Notes under the pieces: model-generated
Databases searched by the model: none
Told to the model about the DNA's origin: nothing
What the model saw: only the letters and a program-made list of their open reading frames with translations
DNA from: Halorubellus salinus
GTDB lineage: Archaea; Halobacteriota; Halobacteria; Halobacteriales; Natrialbaceae
Reading direction: 5' to 3'
Assembly: GCF_020567525.1 (NCBI RefSeq)
Contig: NZ_JAJCVI010000006.1
Location: 62,001 to 126,000 of the forward strand
DNA length: 64,000 nucleotides
Made by a program: the position numbers and the translations under genes
Shown: in pieces, positions 25,838-34,827 of the stretch
Position numbering within the stretch: position 1 is the stretch's first letter
How the letters are laid out: each line of letters begins with the position of its first letter

Positions 25838-27061
25838 TTACGAACTGCCGGACTTTCCGGATTCGGTGATCGTCGTCAAGTACTCCTCGGCAATTGTCTC
25901 CCAATTGAAGTGCTCGGCCACATATTCCCGTCCCGAAATCGCAAGGTCCTGTCGTTCCTGCGGATTATTCCTGAGCCGCTCTGCTGCTACCACCAGCTCA
26001 TCGCTGTTTCCTGGTTCTATTACAATCCCCGCGTTTGCTTCCGTGAGAATTCGACCGGCCTCGCCCTGGCCCCCGAGGATTACCGGGAGTTCGGCTGCCA
26101 TCGACTCTAGCAACTTCGACGGAATTACCGTCTCGAAGACATCGCGGGATTTCAGATGAACAAGCGCAATATCTGACATATCAAGGATGGATGGGACCTC
26201 CTCTTTTGGTCGACGTCCGGTGAATACTACATTCTCGAGGTCACCTGCCCGCTCCTCCAGTTCTTCCCGCTCGGCTCCGTCACCGACTAGAACGAACCGG
26301 ATATCCTCCAGCTCCGGGGCGGCCTCAAGGGCGACCACCAGCCCATGTGCCCGCCCGATTGTGCCGACGTACGAGATCGTGAATTCGTCATCCATCTCGT
26401 CGACGACGGGCGAGTCACCTCCATCAACCTGGTAGAAGTCGAGATCGATTCCGTTGGGGTGAAAAGCAATCTTCGACCCGTCAACACCACACGACACAAT
26501 CGACTCAATGAAGGCCTGGGACACAACAATCAGGTGATCTGCACGATGATATAGGAGTTCCACCGTTCGTTCCAAGAGCCAAATCACAATCTTGTTGTCG
26601 AAGTCGCTGACGGCTAGGATTGATTCGGGCCAGAGGTCCCGAACCTCGAATACGAATGTCGCTCGCTTGACTCGGGCGATAACCCAGGCGGAGACGCCTG
26701 TCAGTGGTTGGGGAGACGTTCCGACGACCACTGATGGCGAAGTGTAGCGAAGTCCTACGACCATTGAGACGAGCATGAACCAGACGAACTTCAGGCTCCG
26801 ACGGAGCAGATTACCGCTGGGGGATGTAATTGTCTTGGTATAGAACACGTCGACATCCCCACGGTTCTCATAACGCAACCAAGCGTTGTCGTATCCTTCG
26901 TATATCTCGCCCTCCGGATAGTCCGGTGCCGAGGTCAGAACCGTTACGGAAACGTCTTCAGACCAACGCTTCGACAGTTCATCCCATCTCGTCTGGGAAG
27001 CCCCAGTCTCTGGTGGAAAATACTGTGTCACGACGAGAATCGAGTCTGAATTATTCGTCAT
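25838..27061 (-). CDS. GT4-family glycosyltransferase (WbuB-like)
   Basis: A 407-residue GT-B enzyme. The N-terminus VVTQYFPPETGASQTRWDEL and the FVFEVRDLWPESILAVSDF block are typical of WbuB/WcaI-type transferases in EPS and O-antigen clusters. The C-terminal domain has ISYVGTIGRAHGLVVALEAA, FTGRRPKEEVPSIL and VIPSKLLESMAAELPVILGG. One hydrophobic segment (FVWFMLVSMVVGLRY) may attach it to the membrane. It lies 59 bp upstream of wecB on the same strand, making it a candidate for using ManNAcA or its precursor, but the donor is not provable from sequence. Confidence 0.88.
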   Translation of the reverse strand: MTNNSDSILVVTQYFPPETGASQTRWDELSKRWSEDVSVTVLTSAPDYPEGEIYEGYDNAWLRYENRGDVDVFYTKTITSPSGNLLRRSLKFVWFMLVSMVVGLRYTSPSVVVGTSPQPLTGVSAWVIARVKRATFVFEVRDLWPESILAVSDFDNKIVIWLLERTVELLYHRADHLIVVSQAFIESIVSCGVDGSKIAFHPNGIDLDFYQVDGGDSPVVDEMDDEFTISYVGTIGRAHGLVVALEAAPELEDIRFVLVGDGAEREELEERAGDLENVVFTGRRPKEEVPSILDMSDIALVHLKSRDVFETVIPSKLLESMAAELPVILGGQGEAGRILTEANAGIVIEPGNSDELVVAAERLRNNPQERQDLAISGREYVAEHFNWETIAEEYLTTITESGKSGSS

Positions 27062-27434
27062 TCTATCGTTTTCTTAAGATTGCAGGTCAATGTTGATGTT
27101 CCGATACTGTCTATCCTAACAGGCAAGCTAATATATCCTTTTAATCGAATCACACCCATTGAATCTCAAAATCCAATAATGCATCCTTGTACCATTCAGT
27201 TCGCAATCAATGATGAATTTGTTCGTTGGTTATCCGTGGTGCTAGTATAATTTCGGGGGATTCGGGGGGAGGAAAATGTGATTGAATCAATCGTTCTTGC
27301 AATCAAAATCCTTGCTGCGACCATATTGGGCCGCCTATTCAAAGTGGCGGACCAGGGATATAACCTTCCGGAACTGTTTTGTCGGTTTGCTCTCCACACT
27401 TGGACAATATGAGTCAGGTATTGGAGGGTTATGC
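27062..27434. other. Intergenic, divergent promoter region at the right edge of the island
   Basis: 373 bp without a convincing gene. It is AT-rich up to about 27.28 kb (for example TATATCCTTTTAATCG near 27.13 kb), then becomes GC-rich. It should hold promoters for the GT4 gene and, divergently, for the DUF4330-type gene; GGATATAACC at 27355-27364 is a possible TATA element for the latter. Nothing else recognised. Confidence 0.4.
27423..27428 (+). promoter_or_regulatory. Shine-Dalgarno sequence deciding a GTG start
   Basis: GGAGGG lies 6 nt before the GTG at 27435, which is the start I chose. The open frame reaches back to 27282 but that part is AT-rich promoter sequence. Confidence 0.6.
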
Positions 27435-28832
27435 GTGATCGACGACGAGGGTCGGCTCTTCGGCGTCGTCAACGTCGTCGATGTGCTCGTCGTGCTGCTC
27501 GTTCTTGCGGTAGTCGCGGGTGGGGCAAGCTTGGTACTGGGTACAGGAGATGGAGGAACCTCTGAAACGGAAGTTCGATACGCGACGGTCGACCTGGGAC
27601 CGCAGCCGTCGTACGTGGCGAACCTCGTAGAGAGCGGCGATCTCGTGGAATACGGCGAGGCGAATAATTTGACCGTAACGGACGTGTATGTCACGGATGA
27701 GGGGAACCACGAGCGTGTGCTCGCACGAGTGAAGTTGGAAAGCCCCCCGAACGAAGAGGGTAAGTTCGCGTTCGACGGTGAGGCACCGCGGGTCGGTCGG
27801 GAGCTCACTATCGCGACGAACGAGTACCGTGCGTCCGGACGCATCACGGCAGTGAGCGAGACTGATTCGACGCTCAATCTGGTTGAGCGGACGGTTCTCC
27901 TCGAGGGGACTCTCTCGATGGAGGAGGCCGAGCGACTGTCCGCGAACGACTCGGTCGTGCGTGGGAACGAGACGATTGCGTCGGTCGAATCTTTCCAGCT
28001 ATACGGGACGGAAAATCCGAACGAGCGTCGCGTGATCGTCGCGGTGGACCTGCTCGCGCATCAGGACGACGACCGGCCGCAGTTCGGGTCGACGCCGCTC
28101 CGACTGGGCGAGTCGGTGGAGTTGAACACGGGCGAGTACTCGCTTTCCGGGTCCATCCTCCGCGTGGGCGGTGGCGACCTCCCGATCACGGAGCGCGACG
28201 TCCTCCTCCGAACGGGGATGTCGGCGGACGATGCCGCTGCTCTCTCCGTGGGCGACGAGTATCAGGTGAACGGGCAGACTGTCGCGACAGTGCAGTCCGT
28301 CGATGCGTACGGGACGGGGAACCCGGAGCGCCGGCTCGTGTACGTGGGTGTGACGTACGTGACGTACGAGCCGCGAGCCCAACCGCAGTTCGCGGGCACG
28401 GTCGTCCGAGAGGGCGCGCATCTCCCGTTCCGGACGGACGAGTACGAGTTCGAGGGCCGCGTCGTTCGTGAGAATGCGCTCGAGCAGCGCGGCGAGGAGA
28501 CGACGCGTACCGTGACCCTAGAGATCGAGAACGCACAGCCGGACCTGGCAGGCAGTCTCGAAGCCGGAATGGCCGAGCGAATCAACGGGGAAACCATCGC
28601 GAGCCTGTCGAACGTGACCGTGGAGCCAGCTGACGTCGTATTGACGAGCGACGACGGGAACGTCTACCTCCGCGAGCACCCCGTCGAGAAGGACGTCGAG
28701 ATCACGGCCGAACTCCAGGTGCGAGAGTCCATCAACGGCGTGACGTACAAGGGCGAACCCATCCGGCCCGGCGACACCATCCTCATCGACCTCGGGACGG
28801 TCACCGTTCGAGCAACGGTCACCTCCCTGTGA
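27435..28832 (+). CDS. DUF4330-type membrane-anchored repeat protein
   Basis: 465 residues from the GTG at 27435. The N-terminus is a short cytoplasmic lead (MIDDEGRLFGVVNVVDV) and one membrane helix (VLVVLLVLAVVAGGASLVLG). The outside part consists of about four tandem copies of a 100-115-residue unit. Each has a VDAYG/FQLYG turn, an ERRxVxVxV strand, PQFxGxxLRxGxxVxLxTxEY and a GxIxxV strand (for example around residues 190-245 and 300-355). This organisation is found in DUF4330 proteins of haloarchaea. Function unknown; probably a surface or transport-associated beta protein. It is 6 bp upstream of the small gene that follows, so the two form an operon. Confidence 0.7.
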   Translation: MIDDEGRLFGVVNVVDVLVVLLVLAVVAGGASLVLGTGDGGTSETEVRYATVDLGPQPSYVANLVESGDLVEYGEANNLTVTDVYVTDEGNHERVLARVKLESPPNEEGKFAFDGEAPRVGRELTIATNEYRASGRITAVSETDSTLNLVERTVLLEGTLSMEEAERLSANDSVVRGNETIASVESFQLYGTENPNERRVIVAVDLLAHQDDDRPQFGSTPLRLGESVELNTGEYSLSGSILRVGGGDLPITERDVLLRTGMSADDAAALSVGDEYQVNGQTVATVQSVDAYGTGNPERRLVYVGVTYVTYEPRAQPQFAGTVVREGAHLPFRTDEYEFEGRVVRENALEQRGEETTRTVTLEIENAQPDLAGSLEAGMAERINGETIASLSNVTVEPADVVLTSDDGNVYLREHPVEKDVEITAELQVRESINGVTYKGEPIRPGDTILIDLGTVTVRATVTSL

Positions 28833-28838
28833 GTTCGC

Positions 28839-29312
28839 ATGACTGAACGTTCGGCCAACGGGAATAAGCGTGACCAGCGGTTCGCTGGGATTGTGGTGGA
28901 GAATTCGTGGGTGGGGAGAGCCGTATCGCGGGCCGCCTCGAAGGGGAGCGGGGTGGTCGAGAACGTCACGGACTACGTGCAAGAGTCGTATCTCTACCGG
29001 TGGTTGACCGCCGAACCGGAACCGGACGTCGTCGTCATCGACCTCCGGGAGACGTACACCGTCGGGCCGTTCATCCGACTGCTGGACGCGACGATTGAGT
29101 GGCTCCAGCCGTACTGGGAAGCGTCCACGCTGAAGCGAGGGACTGACGCCTGCATCAGGGGGCTGGAATGGGCGGCGGCGACGAAACCCGGGCGCGTCCT
29201 CGCGTCGATACTGGCACCGCCGGAGCCACCAGAACGCGCGGAAACACGGAACGACCGCGCAGGCAAAATCGAGGACACAGACGACGAACGCGAACAACCC
29301 GAAGACCAATAA
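28839..29312 (+). CDS. Conserved small protein of unknown function; target gene of the integrated element
   Basis: 157 residues, no signal peptide, one or two amphipathic stretches (VVVIDLRETYTVGPFIRLLD, ATIEWLQPYWEAS) and an acidic, probably disordered tail. It follows the DUF4330-type gene by 6 bp. Its importance here is positional: codons from TDACIRGLEWAAATKPGRVL to the end are repeated, diverged and frameshifted, at 53631-53793. The gene is therefore the likely insertion site of the 24-kb element, which supplied the present 3' end. No family function known to me. Confidence 0.65.
   Translation: MTERSANGNKRDQRFAGIVVENSWVGRAVSRAASKGSGVVENVTDYVQESYLYRWLTAEPEPDVVVIDLRETYTVGPFIRLLDATIEWLQPYWEASTLKRGTDACIRGLEWAAATKPGRVLASILAPPEPPERAETRNDRAGKIEDTDDEREQPEDQ
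29142..29312 (+). repeat. Left direct repeat (attL-like) of the integrated element
   Basis: This 3' segment of the small gene matches 53631-53793. The first 20 nt, ACTGACGCCTGCATCAGGGG (29142-29161), are identical in both copies. Identity then falls to roughly four bases in five over about 110 nt and fades in the tail. The match stops abruptly on the 5' side, as expected for an attachment site inside the 3' end of a gene. Confidence 0.7.
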
Positions 29313-29324
29313 CCAGATTCCAGA

Positions 29325-30482
29325 CTACTTTTTCAGTATCTGTTTCAACTGTGTCCAGAGAGAGACCTGACCGTTCGTCTCGCCTTCACTGACCGAACTA
29401 TCTGGTACTTCGACGTTGGGATGCATCGGTGTCGATTCGACGCGGTCGAGGCGATCGAGTTCGTTCTGTAGGGTGGTGAGTTGTCGTTCGAGGCTACCCA
29501 CGCGGTCGGTGAGAACCTCGACTCGCTCGGCGAGTACGACGTCGGCAGAGGACTGAGACCGTGCTCGAGACTCGACCTTCCCCGAGGGCTCGTCTCTGGA
29601 TTCTTCGGGACAGCTTTCGTACGTTTCGTTCGTGACGTTGATGGCGCGCGCGACGGTCTTCTCGCCGTAGGTCGAGCCGTCGGCGTAGTGGACGTCGTCC
29701 CACTTGTCCCGGTAGAGTCGGGAGTTTCGGAAGAGGTCGTCGATCCGCGTGGCGTCGTTCCCGGTCCAGAAGGCGAGCAGGCAACATAGCGCCATGTCCG
29801 CTTCGGAGTGGCTTTCGTAGCCGAGTGTCGAGCCGTGCCAGAGGCGCTCGAACTTCTCGCCGTTCTTCGCGTCCATCGCTCTTTCGAGGAGTTCGTCGTC
29901 CGGGAGCAGGCTCGTGGTTGGTTCTCGCGGCGAGTCTAGTGCTTCGGCGGGTGACTCGGGGTCGCTGTAGACGTACTGGTCGTAGACGCGTGTGAAGGCG
30001 TCCTGTCGGGCTTCGATGCGGTCGGGCGTCTCGGCGAGGTGGTCGCCCGTCATCGTGAAGAATCGATTCGTGTCGTAGCATTCGACGTTGTCGCGACGGG
30101 ACTTCGTGCTCGGGATGTCGCCTTCGATGAGGACGTGCACGCCCTCGCCGGAGGGACTGATTTCGGTGTAGGAGTCGAGTCGGTCGACGATGTCGCGTGC
30201 CCACGCGGTGAGTTCACCGTCAGTGCGACAGTCGTCGAGGTCGACGCCGAGGAACGGGTCGTCGTCGGTGAAGACGAATCCGAGGCCGTCCTCGATGTTT
30301 GCGACGCCGGCAGCGAGTTCGTAGTGCGTCCACGTGTCTGGGTCGGAGACGGACGCGAACGACCGCGTGTGTGGGTCGATCGGGACCTTCGTCAGCTTCC
30401 CGTTCCGTTCTTGGGCACGCCAACACACCCACTGGGGGTACTCGCGGAGTGCAGCCGGGATGGCGTCCGAATCGACCGTCAT
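29325..30482 (-). CDS. PrimPol-like primase-polymerase (AEP superfamily)
   Basis: 385 residues. The N-terminus (PAALREYPQWVCWRAQERNG, then KLTKVPIDP) is the start seen in phage NrS-1-type and plasmid PrimPols. The AEP catalytic motifs are FLGVDLDDCRTDG (metal-binding acidic pair near residue 80) and EISPSGEGVHVLIEG (near residue 110), followed by YDTNRFFTMTGDHL. The C-terminal 70 residues include a predicted coiled coil (VEVLTDRVGSLERQLTTLQN). It would prime or copy element DNA during replication or after transfer. It is the last gene of the transfer-like operon, 42 bp after the VirB4 gene, and lies immediately inside the left repeat. Confidence 0.78.
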   Translation of the reverse strand: MTVDSDAIPAALREYPQWVCWRAQERNGKLTKVPIDPHTRSFASVSDPDTWTHYELAAGVANIEDGLGFVFTDDDPFLGVDLDDCRTDGELTAWARDIVDRLDSYTEISPSGEGVHVLIEGDIPSTKSRRDNVECYDTNRFFTMTGDHLAETPDRIEARQDAFTRVYDQYVYSDPESPAEALDSPREPTTSLLPDDELLERAMDAKNGEKFERLWHGSTLGYESHSEADMALCCLLAFWTGNDATRIDDLFRNSRLYRDKWDDVHYADGSTYGEKTVARAINVTNETYESCPEESRDEPSGKVESRARSQSSADVVLAERVEVLTDRVGSLERQLTTLQNELDRLDRVESTPMHPNVEVPDSSVSEGETNGQVSLWTQLKQILKK

Positions 30483-30524
30483 CGCGCCCTCCGAGACAGC
30501 GAGTCCCGAGTCGTCGCTTGACAG

Positions 30525-32591
30525 TTATACAAGCCGATCACCGCCGTCGGGGTGCGCGCTGATAGTACCGTCCTGTGTCGACCGGGAAATCCCCTTGGAT
30601 GATTCGTGGGTGTCGGATGGTTGGTCGAGTACTCGTTGTTCGTAGGGGCTGGCGCGGACGCGCAGTGGGAACCAGCCCGCTTCGTCGATTCCGAGCAAGG
30701 CTTCGGAGAAGCCGTCCTCGTCGTTGCCGGCTTTGGCGCTGCGGACCCAGTTGATCTCGCGGTCGTTGAGGCCGAACCACTGGGCGAGTTTCTCGGCTTC
30801 TTCGTCGACGCGATGGATGAGCGTCATCGAGCAGAGGCTCGCGATGGTCTTCGCCTCCGGCGTAAGTGCGAACTCGCCACCGGTCTGCGTGACGAACTGC
30901 AGGGAGAGGTCGTAGTGCCTGCTGTGTCTGACCGCGGTCTCCAGGAACCCAAGCGACGTCGAGTCGTGCATGAGGTAGTGCGCCTCGTCGATGACGAACA
31001 CGACGCGCTTGTCCGTGCCCTTCGCGCGCTCGTAGACGGCGTTGAACAAGACCTGCATCATCAGACTCGTCTCGGCGTTCCCCCGCACGCCCTCCTCCTG
31101 GTTGAGGTCGAGGTACACCACGGGGGCGTCGAGGTCGAACTCGCTCGGGCGGGCGAGATTCGCGAAGTCGCCGTCCGGCCGGAACGACGGCCGAAGGTCG
31201 GTGAGGAGCGATTCCGCATCCTGCCTGATGCGTTCCTGCTCGCCGTCCGTCGGGTAGCCGTACGTGCTCGGGTCTGCGAGCAGCGATTCCAGGACCTCGA
31301 TGAGGTCGGTGATGGTCGGCGAGTCCTCGCCATGTGTTGCGGGGTCGCGCGTGATGCCCGCGTCTGCGTAGGTCTCCTGGACGGCTCTCCGGAGCGTCTG
31401 GGTTCGGTCGCCGAGTGGGTTCGCGGCGACGTGCGTGAAGAACGTCTCGAAGAACGTGAGCACCCACGCGATCTGTTCGCCCCACGGGTCCAGGTCGGGC
31501 GCGGACGCGAGCACGCTGGCCGGGGTCGCTCGGAGTTCGAGTGGGTTGAAGCCGCGCGTGCCGCCGACGGTGACGCGTTCACCGCCGAGTGCCTGGTTGA
31601 CGCCCGCGAAGCCTTCGAGGGGGTCGAGCATCACGATGATCGTCTCCGAGTCGTACATCGCGCGCCGAAGGAGCTGGAGTTTCGTCGAGAACGACTTCCC
31701 GGCTCCGAGCTTCCCGATCACCATCATGCAGTACCCGGTTTCGCGCGCGAACCGGTCGAGGATGAGTGGGCTCTCGTTGAGCGCGTATGTCCCGTATTCG
31801 ATGCCTGGTTCGGCGAATGCTCCGGAGACGAACGGGAACATAGCACCGACGGCCCCGCCGAGCATCGGCGTGGACGCATCCAGTGACTCGTCGAGCTTGT
31901 TGGTACCTATCGGGCTGGTGGCAACGAGGCTGTCGAGTTGCTGCCAGCGCGGCGTCACTGGCGTCAGGTTCGCGGGCGCACGGCGTGCTGCGTTCCGGAC
32001 GCCGTCGACGTCCACGCGCTCCGCGGTCGGGTCGCGTTCGCGTGTGGTGAGGTACATGGAGACGTCGAACGCGCCCATCGAGGTGTTCCGGAGGACGTCG
32101 TAGAGGTCCTGGTAGTCCTCCAGGTCTTTCTGGATGCCACGAGCGCCGGCGCGGTGGCGTTCGGTGAGGTATTCGACGTCGGCTTCGAGGTCCTCGATCT
32201 TGTTCTCGAGTGCGTTCAGGGTGCGCTCGGTGTTCCGGGGGTCGACGTGGATCGAGACGTCCGTCTCCCGGGTCTCGCTCGTCGAGTACAGCGTCTCGAA
32301 GAGCCCATCCGTGGGCGAATCCGGATATTCAGCGACCCACTGCGTCCGCGCCAATGACTCACCGATTCGGACCGCATTCGGCTGTTCCTCGATACTCCCA
32401 GGAGCAACGAGCCCCTGGTGGATTTCGGGGATGGATTCCAGCTCGCGTTCACCCCGTGAATGGTCACGAATCGCGTGCGGTGTCGTCGATTCGTCGACAG
32501 AATCAGTCGTCCATTTGCCCTGCGGTTCGTCTCTCGACTGCGGTTCGTCCGTGTCCGTGCTGCGAAGTTGGTTGAGTAATCGTCGGATCAT
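30525..32591 (-). CDS. VirB4/TraC-like conjugation ATPase
   Basis: 688 residues from the ATG at 32591, which overlaps the stop of the upstream gene (ATGA); the open frame extends to 32720 without support. Walker A is MVIGKLGAGKSFSTKLQ near residue 293 and Walker B is KRVVFVIDEAHYLM near residue 535, followed by SLQFVTQTGGEF (sensor motif of the HerA/FtsK superfamily). A long coiled region precedes the ATPase (LENKIEDLEADVEYLTERH). VirB4 proteins energise type IV secretion and pilus assembly at the membrane. The N-terminal VirB4 domain appears to be encoded by the preceding gene, so the protein is split relative to bacterial VirB4. Confidence 0.85.
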   Translation of the reverse strand: MIRRLLNQLRSTDTDEPQSRDEPQGKWTTDSVDESTTPHAIRDHSRGERELESIPEIHQGLVAPGSIEEQPNAVRIGESLARTQWVAEYPDSPTDGLFETLYSTSETRETDVSIHVDPRNTERTLNALENKIEDLEADVEYLTERHRAGARGIQKDLEDYQDLYDVLRNTSMGAFDVSMYLTTRERDPTAERVDVDGVRNAARRAPANLTPVTPRWQQLDSLVATSPIGTNKLDESLDASTPMLGGAVGAMFPFVSGAFAEPGIEYGTYALNESPLILDRFARETGYCMMVIGKLGAGKSFSTKLQLLRRAMYDSETIIVMLDPLEGFAGVNQALGGERVTVGGTRGFNPLELRATPASVLASAPDLDPWGEQIAWVLTFFETFFTHVAANPLGDRTQTLRRAVQETYADAGITRDPATHGEDSPTITDLIEVLESLLADPSTYGYPTDGEQERIRQDAESLLTDLRPSFRPDGDFANLARPSEFDLDAPVVYLDLNQEEGVRGNAETSLMMQVLFNAVYERAKGTDKRVVFVIDEAHYLMHDSTSLGFLETAVRHSRHYDLSLQFVTQTGGEFALTPEAKTIASLCSMTLIHRVDEEAEKLAQWFGLNDREINWVRSAKAGNDEDGFSEALLGIDEAGWFPLRVRASPYEQRVLDQPSDTHESSKGISRSTQDGTISAHPDGGDRLV

Positions 32592-33595
32592 TTCGTGCGC
32601 CTGATGATGGGAGTTCGTCGGAGTCGCTGGGAGAGGTTGCTCTGTGGGAGGTCGTCGTCGTGCCAGAATTCGGCGACGAGCGTCACCAGTTCGCGGGCAG
32701 GAACCGGGGTTGCGCTGCAATCGTCGATATCACGGAGGCCCGCGGTGACTCGGCGAACGCGTTCGTCGAGTGCGTCGGCGAGCACAGCGCGCTGTGTCTC
32801 GACAGGAGGTGCGGCAATAGCTCGTACGAACAACCCGATGAGGGGTATCCGTGCGACTTGGGCGACGATGCTTTCGTGTTCGAACTGGACGTCCTCGGGT
32901 CGGATCGTGATGATGACGTAGTGGTCGCGGATCGTCATGCGTCGCTGTTCGAGCTCGGTCGCGTACCACTCGACGTACTCCTCGATGAGCGCACTCAGCC
33001 GTGGGTTCGATTGGACGTCGGGGTCGTCGAGGCGGGCTTCGTACGTGGCGAGGTACTCCTCGACGGGGAACGAGTGCGTGGTTGAATAGAACTGCACCGG
33101 GAACTCCACGGTGGAGTTCAGGAACTCCGCGAACGCGGTCGCGGTACGTTCCCATTCGTCGTCGGTGGCGAGCGCGAGCATCGGTGGGTCGACCTGCACG
33201 GCCCCAACGAATGCGCCGTCGGTGCGTTCGATGGCGTCAGCGTCCTCGTGGACGCGTTCGAGTTGCGTGTATTCCTTCGCGGCGTCGTGGGAGTGTTGCT
33301 TCGGGCGACGGCGGTACCCGAGCATCGTCGTGATCCAGTCGAGACTCGTCGTATACGACGGCGTGAGGTACACGAAGATACCTCCGAGACACATCGCGAG
33401 TACCGCGATCGGGAGTGCAATCGACTGCAGGCGATACCCGGCGACGCTCGCGGTCGGAGGTAAGGCGAGTTGTGTGAGGAGGACCAGGACGACGGCCGGG
33501 AACAGGCCGACCGCGAGGTCGGTGAGCGTGTAGGTCCCGAAGAGTTTCGCGTCGGTCCCGATCGACTTCGGCACACGCTTCGCTGGGCTCGTCAT
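32588..33595 (-). CDS. PrgI/VirB3-like membrane domain fused to a VirB4 N-terminal-like domain
   Basis: 335 residues. Residues 1-95 carry two membrane helices with the PrgI/VirB3 layout (LTDLAVGLFPAVVLVLLTQL and IALPIAVLAMCLGGIFVYL, then YRRRPKQH). The remaining 240 residues are soluble (DGAFVGAVQVDPPMLALATD, EFPVQFYSTTHSFPVEEYL, YVIITIRPEDVQFEH) and resemble the N-terminal domain of VirB4/PrgJ proteins. The gene overlaps the VirB4 ATPase gene by 4 bp and its own start overlaps the VirB6-like gene. The cut between VirB4 domains therefore seems to have moved the N-terminal part onto the VirB3-like partner. Confidence 0.7.
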   Translation of the reverse strand: MTSPAKRVPKSIGTDAKLFGTYTLTDLAVGLFPAVVLVLLTQLALPPTASVAGYRLQSIALPIAVLAMCLGGIFVYLTPSYTTSLDWITTMLGYRRRPKQHSHDAAKEYTQLERVHEDADAIERTDGAFVGAVQVDPPMLALATDDEWERTATAFAEFLNSTVEFPVQFYSTTHSFPVEEYLATYEARLDDPDVQSNPRLSALIEEYVEWYATELEQRRMTIRDHYVIITIRPEDVQFEHESIVAQVARIPLIGLFVRAIAAPPVETQRAVLADALDERVRRVTAGLRDIDDCSATPVPARELVTLVAEFWHDDDLPQSNLSQRLRRTPIIRRTK

Positions 33596-34827
33596 CGCTC
33601 AGAACCACCCTCCTCGTCCGTGTGTTGCTCGCTCTTCGGAGCAGGTGGAAGCGCGCTCGGCGTGCGCTGCTTCGGTCGGAGCGCCTCGAACGACCGGTCA
33701 CGATCTCCGGACTCAGAAGAGCCATGAGGCCGGTTCTCTCGTCCTGGGTTGGCGTCCCAATTGGTCCGGTCCTCTGAGGCCGAGGTTCGTGGTCCCGCTC
33801 TGGACATCCTGGACCCGACGGCGCGGAAGTGTGAGGTACTGGCTGCGGAGTTCGACTGTTCGGTGGTGCCTGGCCCGCTCGTGTTCCGAACTGCACTGGA
33901 GACGCGCCTGCCGCCCTGCACTGTCGCCGAGCCGACAGCGCTCGCAGTCTCGAATCGACGTCGAGCACGCGCGGTCGAAACCTGTCGACCCATTCTCGTG
34001 GTCGTCTGGTACAGGCTCCCCGCCTGCCAGAACAGCACAACTGGCGCGAGAATCGCGAGCACCGGAATCACGAGCGCTGTAAGCCACGCAAGCAAGCCGG
34101 TTCCGGAGAACCCGAAGTTCGCACCGAGGAGTTCTCCGAGCCGAAACAGGAGTGCCGTTGGCACCGTCATGAGCAGGAACGGCACGTAGAATCGAGCCAC
34201 GCGCTTTGCGAGTCCCGCAACCGCCGCGAACGGCCCAAGTCCCGGAATCCACATCGCGATGAGAATCGGCATCGCGAGCGCGAACGCATAGATTGCGAGC
34301 TCGCGCGCCAGATACACGACCGCGAGCGCAATCAGAACCACATTCGACACCGCGACAGACAAGGCGAACGCGAGCGCACTAGCAAGACCGACCGAAACCG
34401 TCTGAAAGAGCGAGATATTGGTGAGATCAGGGACGAGGAAACCGCTGAGTGCGTCGACGAATTGCAGGGATAGAGCCGCAATCCACCACCACGAGAGGAT
34501 ACCGAGAAGGCCCGAAAGGGCACGTCGCTTCAACCTCGAGGTCTGGTATCCACTGAAGAGGTTACTCGTCGACTCCAACAATATCACGAGACCGATCGAG
34601 AGCCCCCACAACGCGAGCGCCAGCGGAACGATCGATTCCCAGTAGTAGTCGTACAGGGTTGGCCACACGCCATTCGTCGGGCGACCGAAGACCGAATTTG
34701 GAGCTTTCGTGCCTATAATGAAATCCAGAATCGCGGGAGCGTTGTCCTGAATTTGTGTTTTGAGAGGATCAAAAAGTTCCTTCAGGAGTTTGGTGAGTGC
34801 CTCTATGATGACCTCTTTCAGTCCCAT
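33592..34827 (-). CDS. VirB6/TrbL-like polytopic membrane protein
   Basis: 411 residues: an amphipathic N-terminus (KEVIIEALTKLLKELFDPLK), about six to seven membrane helices up to residue 280, then a long cytoplasmic tail rich in Ser/Arg/Thr with a net positive charge, unlike typical acidic haloarchaeal proteins. That layout (helices followed by a long charged tail) is common in VirB6/TrbL/PrgH-type channel subunits. It overlaps the PrgI-like gene by 4 bp and the lipoprotein gene by 10 bp. Assignment is by topology and operon position, not by sequence motif. Confidence 0.65.
   Translation of the reverse strand: MGLKEVIIEALTKLLKELFDPLKTQIQDNAPAILDFIIGTKAPNSVFGRPTNGVWPTLYDYYWESIVPLALALWGLSIGLVILLESTSNLFSGYQTSRLKRRALSGLLGILSWWWIAALSLQFVDALSGFLVPDLTNISLFQTVSVGLASALAFALSVAVSNVVLIALAVVYLARELAIYAFALAMPILIAMWIPGLGPFAAVAGLAKRVARFYVPFLLMTVPTALLFRLGELLGANFGFSGTGLLAWLTALVIPVLAILAPVVLFWQAGSLYQTTTRMGRQVSTARARRRFETASAVGSATVQGGRRVSSAVRNTSGPGTTEQSNSAASTSHFRAVGSRMSRAGPRTSASEDRTNWDANPGRENRPHGSSESGDRDRSFEALRPKQRTPSALPPAPKSEQHTDEEGGSER

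Larger units (their letters stand above)
10790..27400. other. AT-richer surface-polysaccharide island
   Basis: Base composition falls visibly from the very GC-rich flanks to near balance over this stretch and rises again at about 27.4 kb. It holds export, polymerisation, glycosyltransferase, tailoring and UDP-ManNAcA genes plus two insertion sequences. The left edge falls inside the epimerase gene and the right edge just before the DUF4330-type gene. This is the pattern of a glycan cluster exchanged by homologous recombination at conserved flanks. Edges are judged by eye. Confidence 0.6.
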
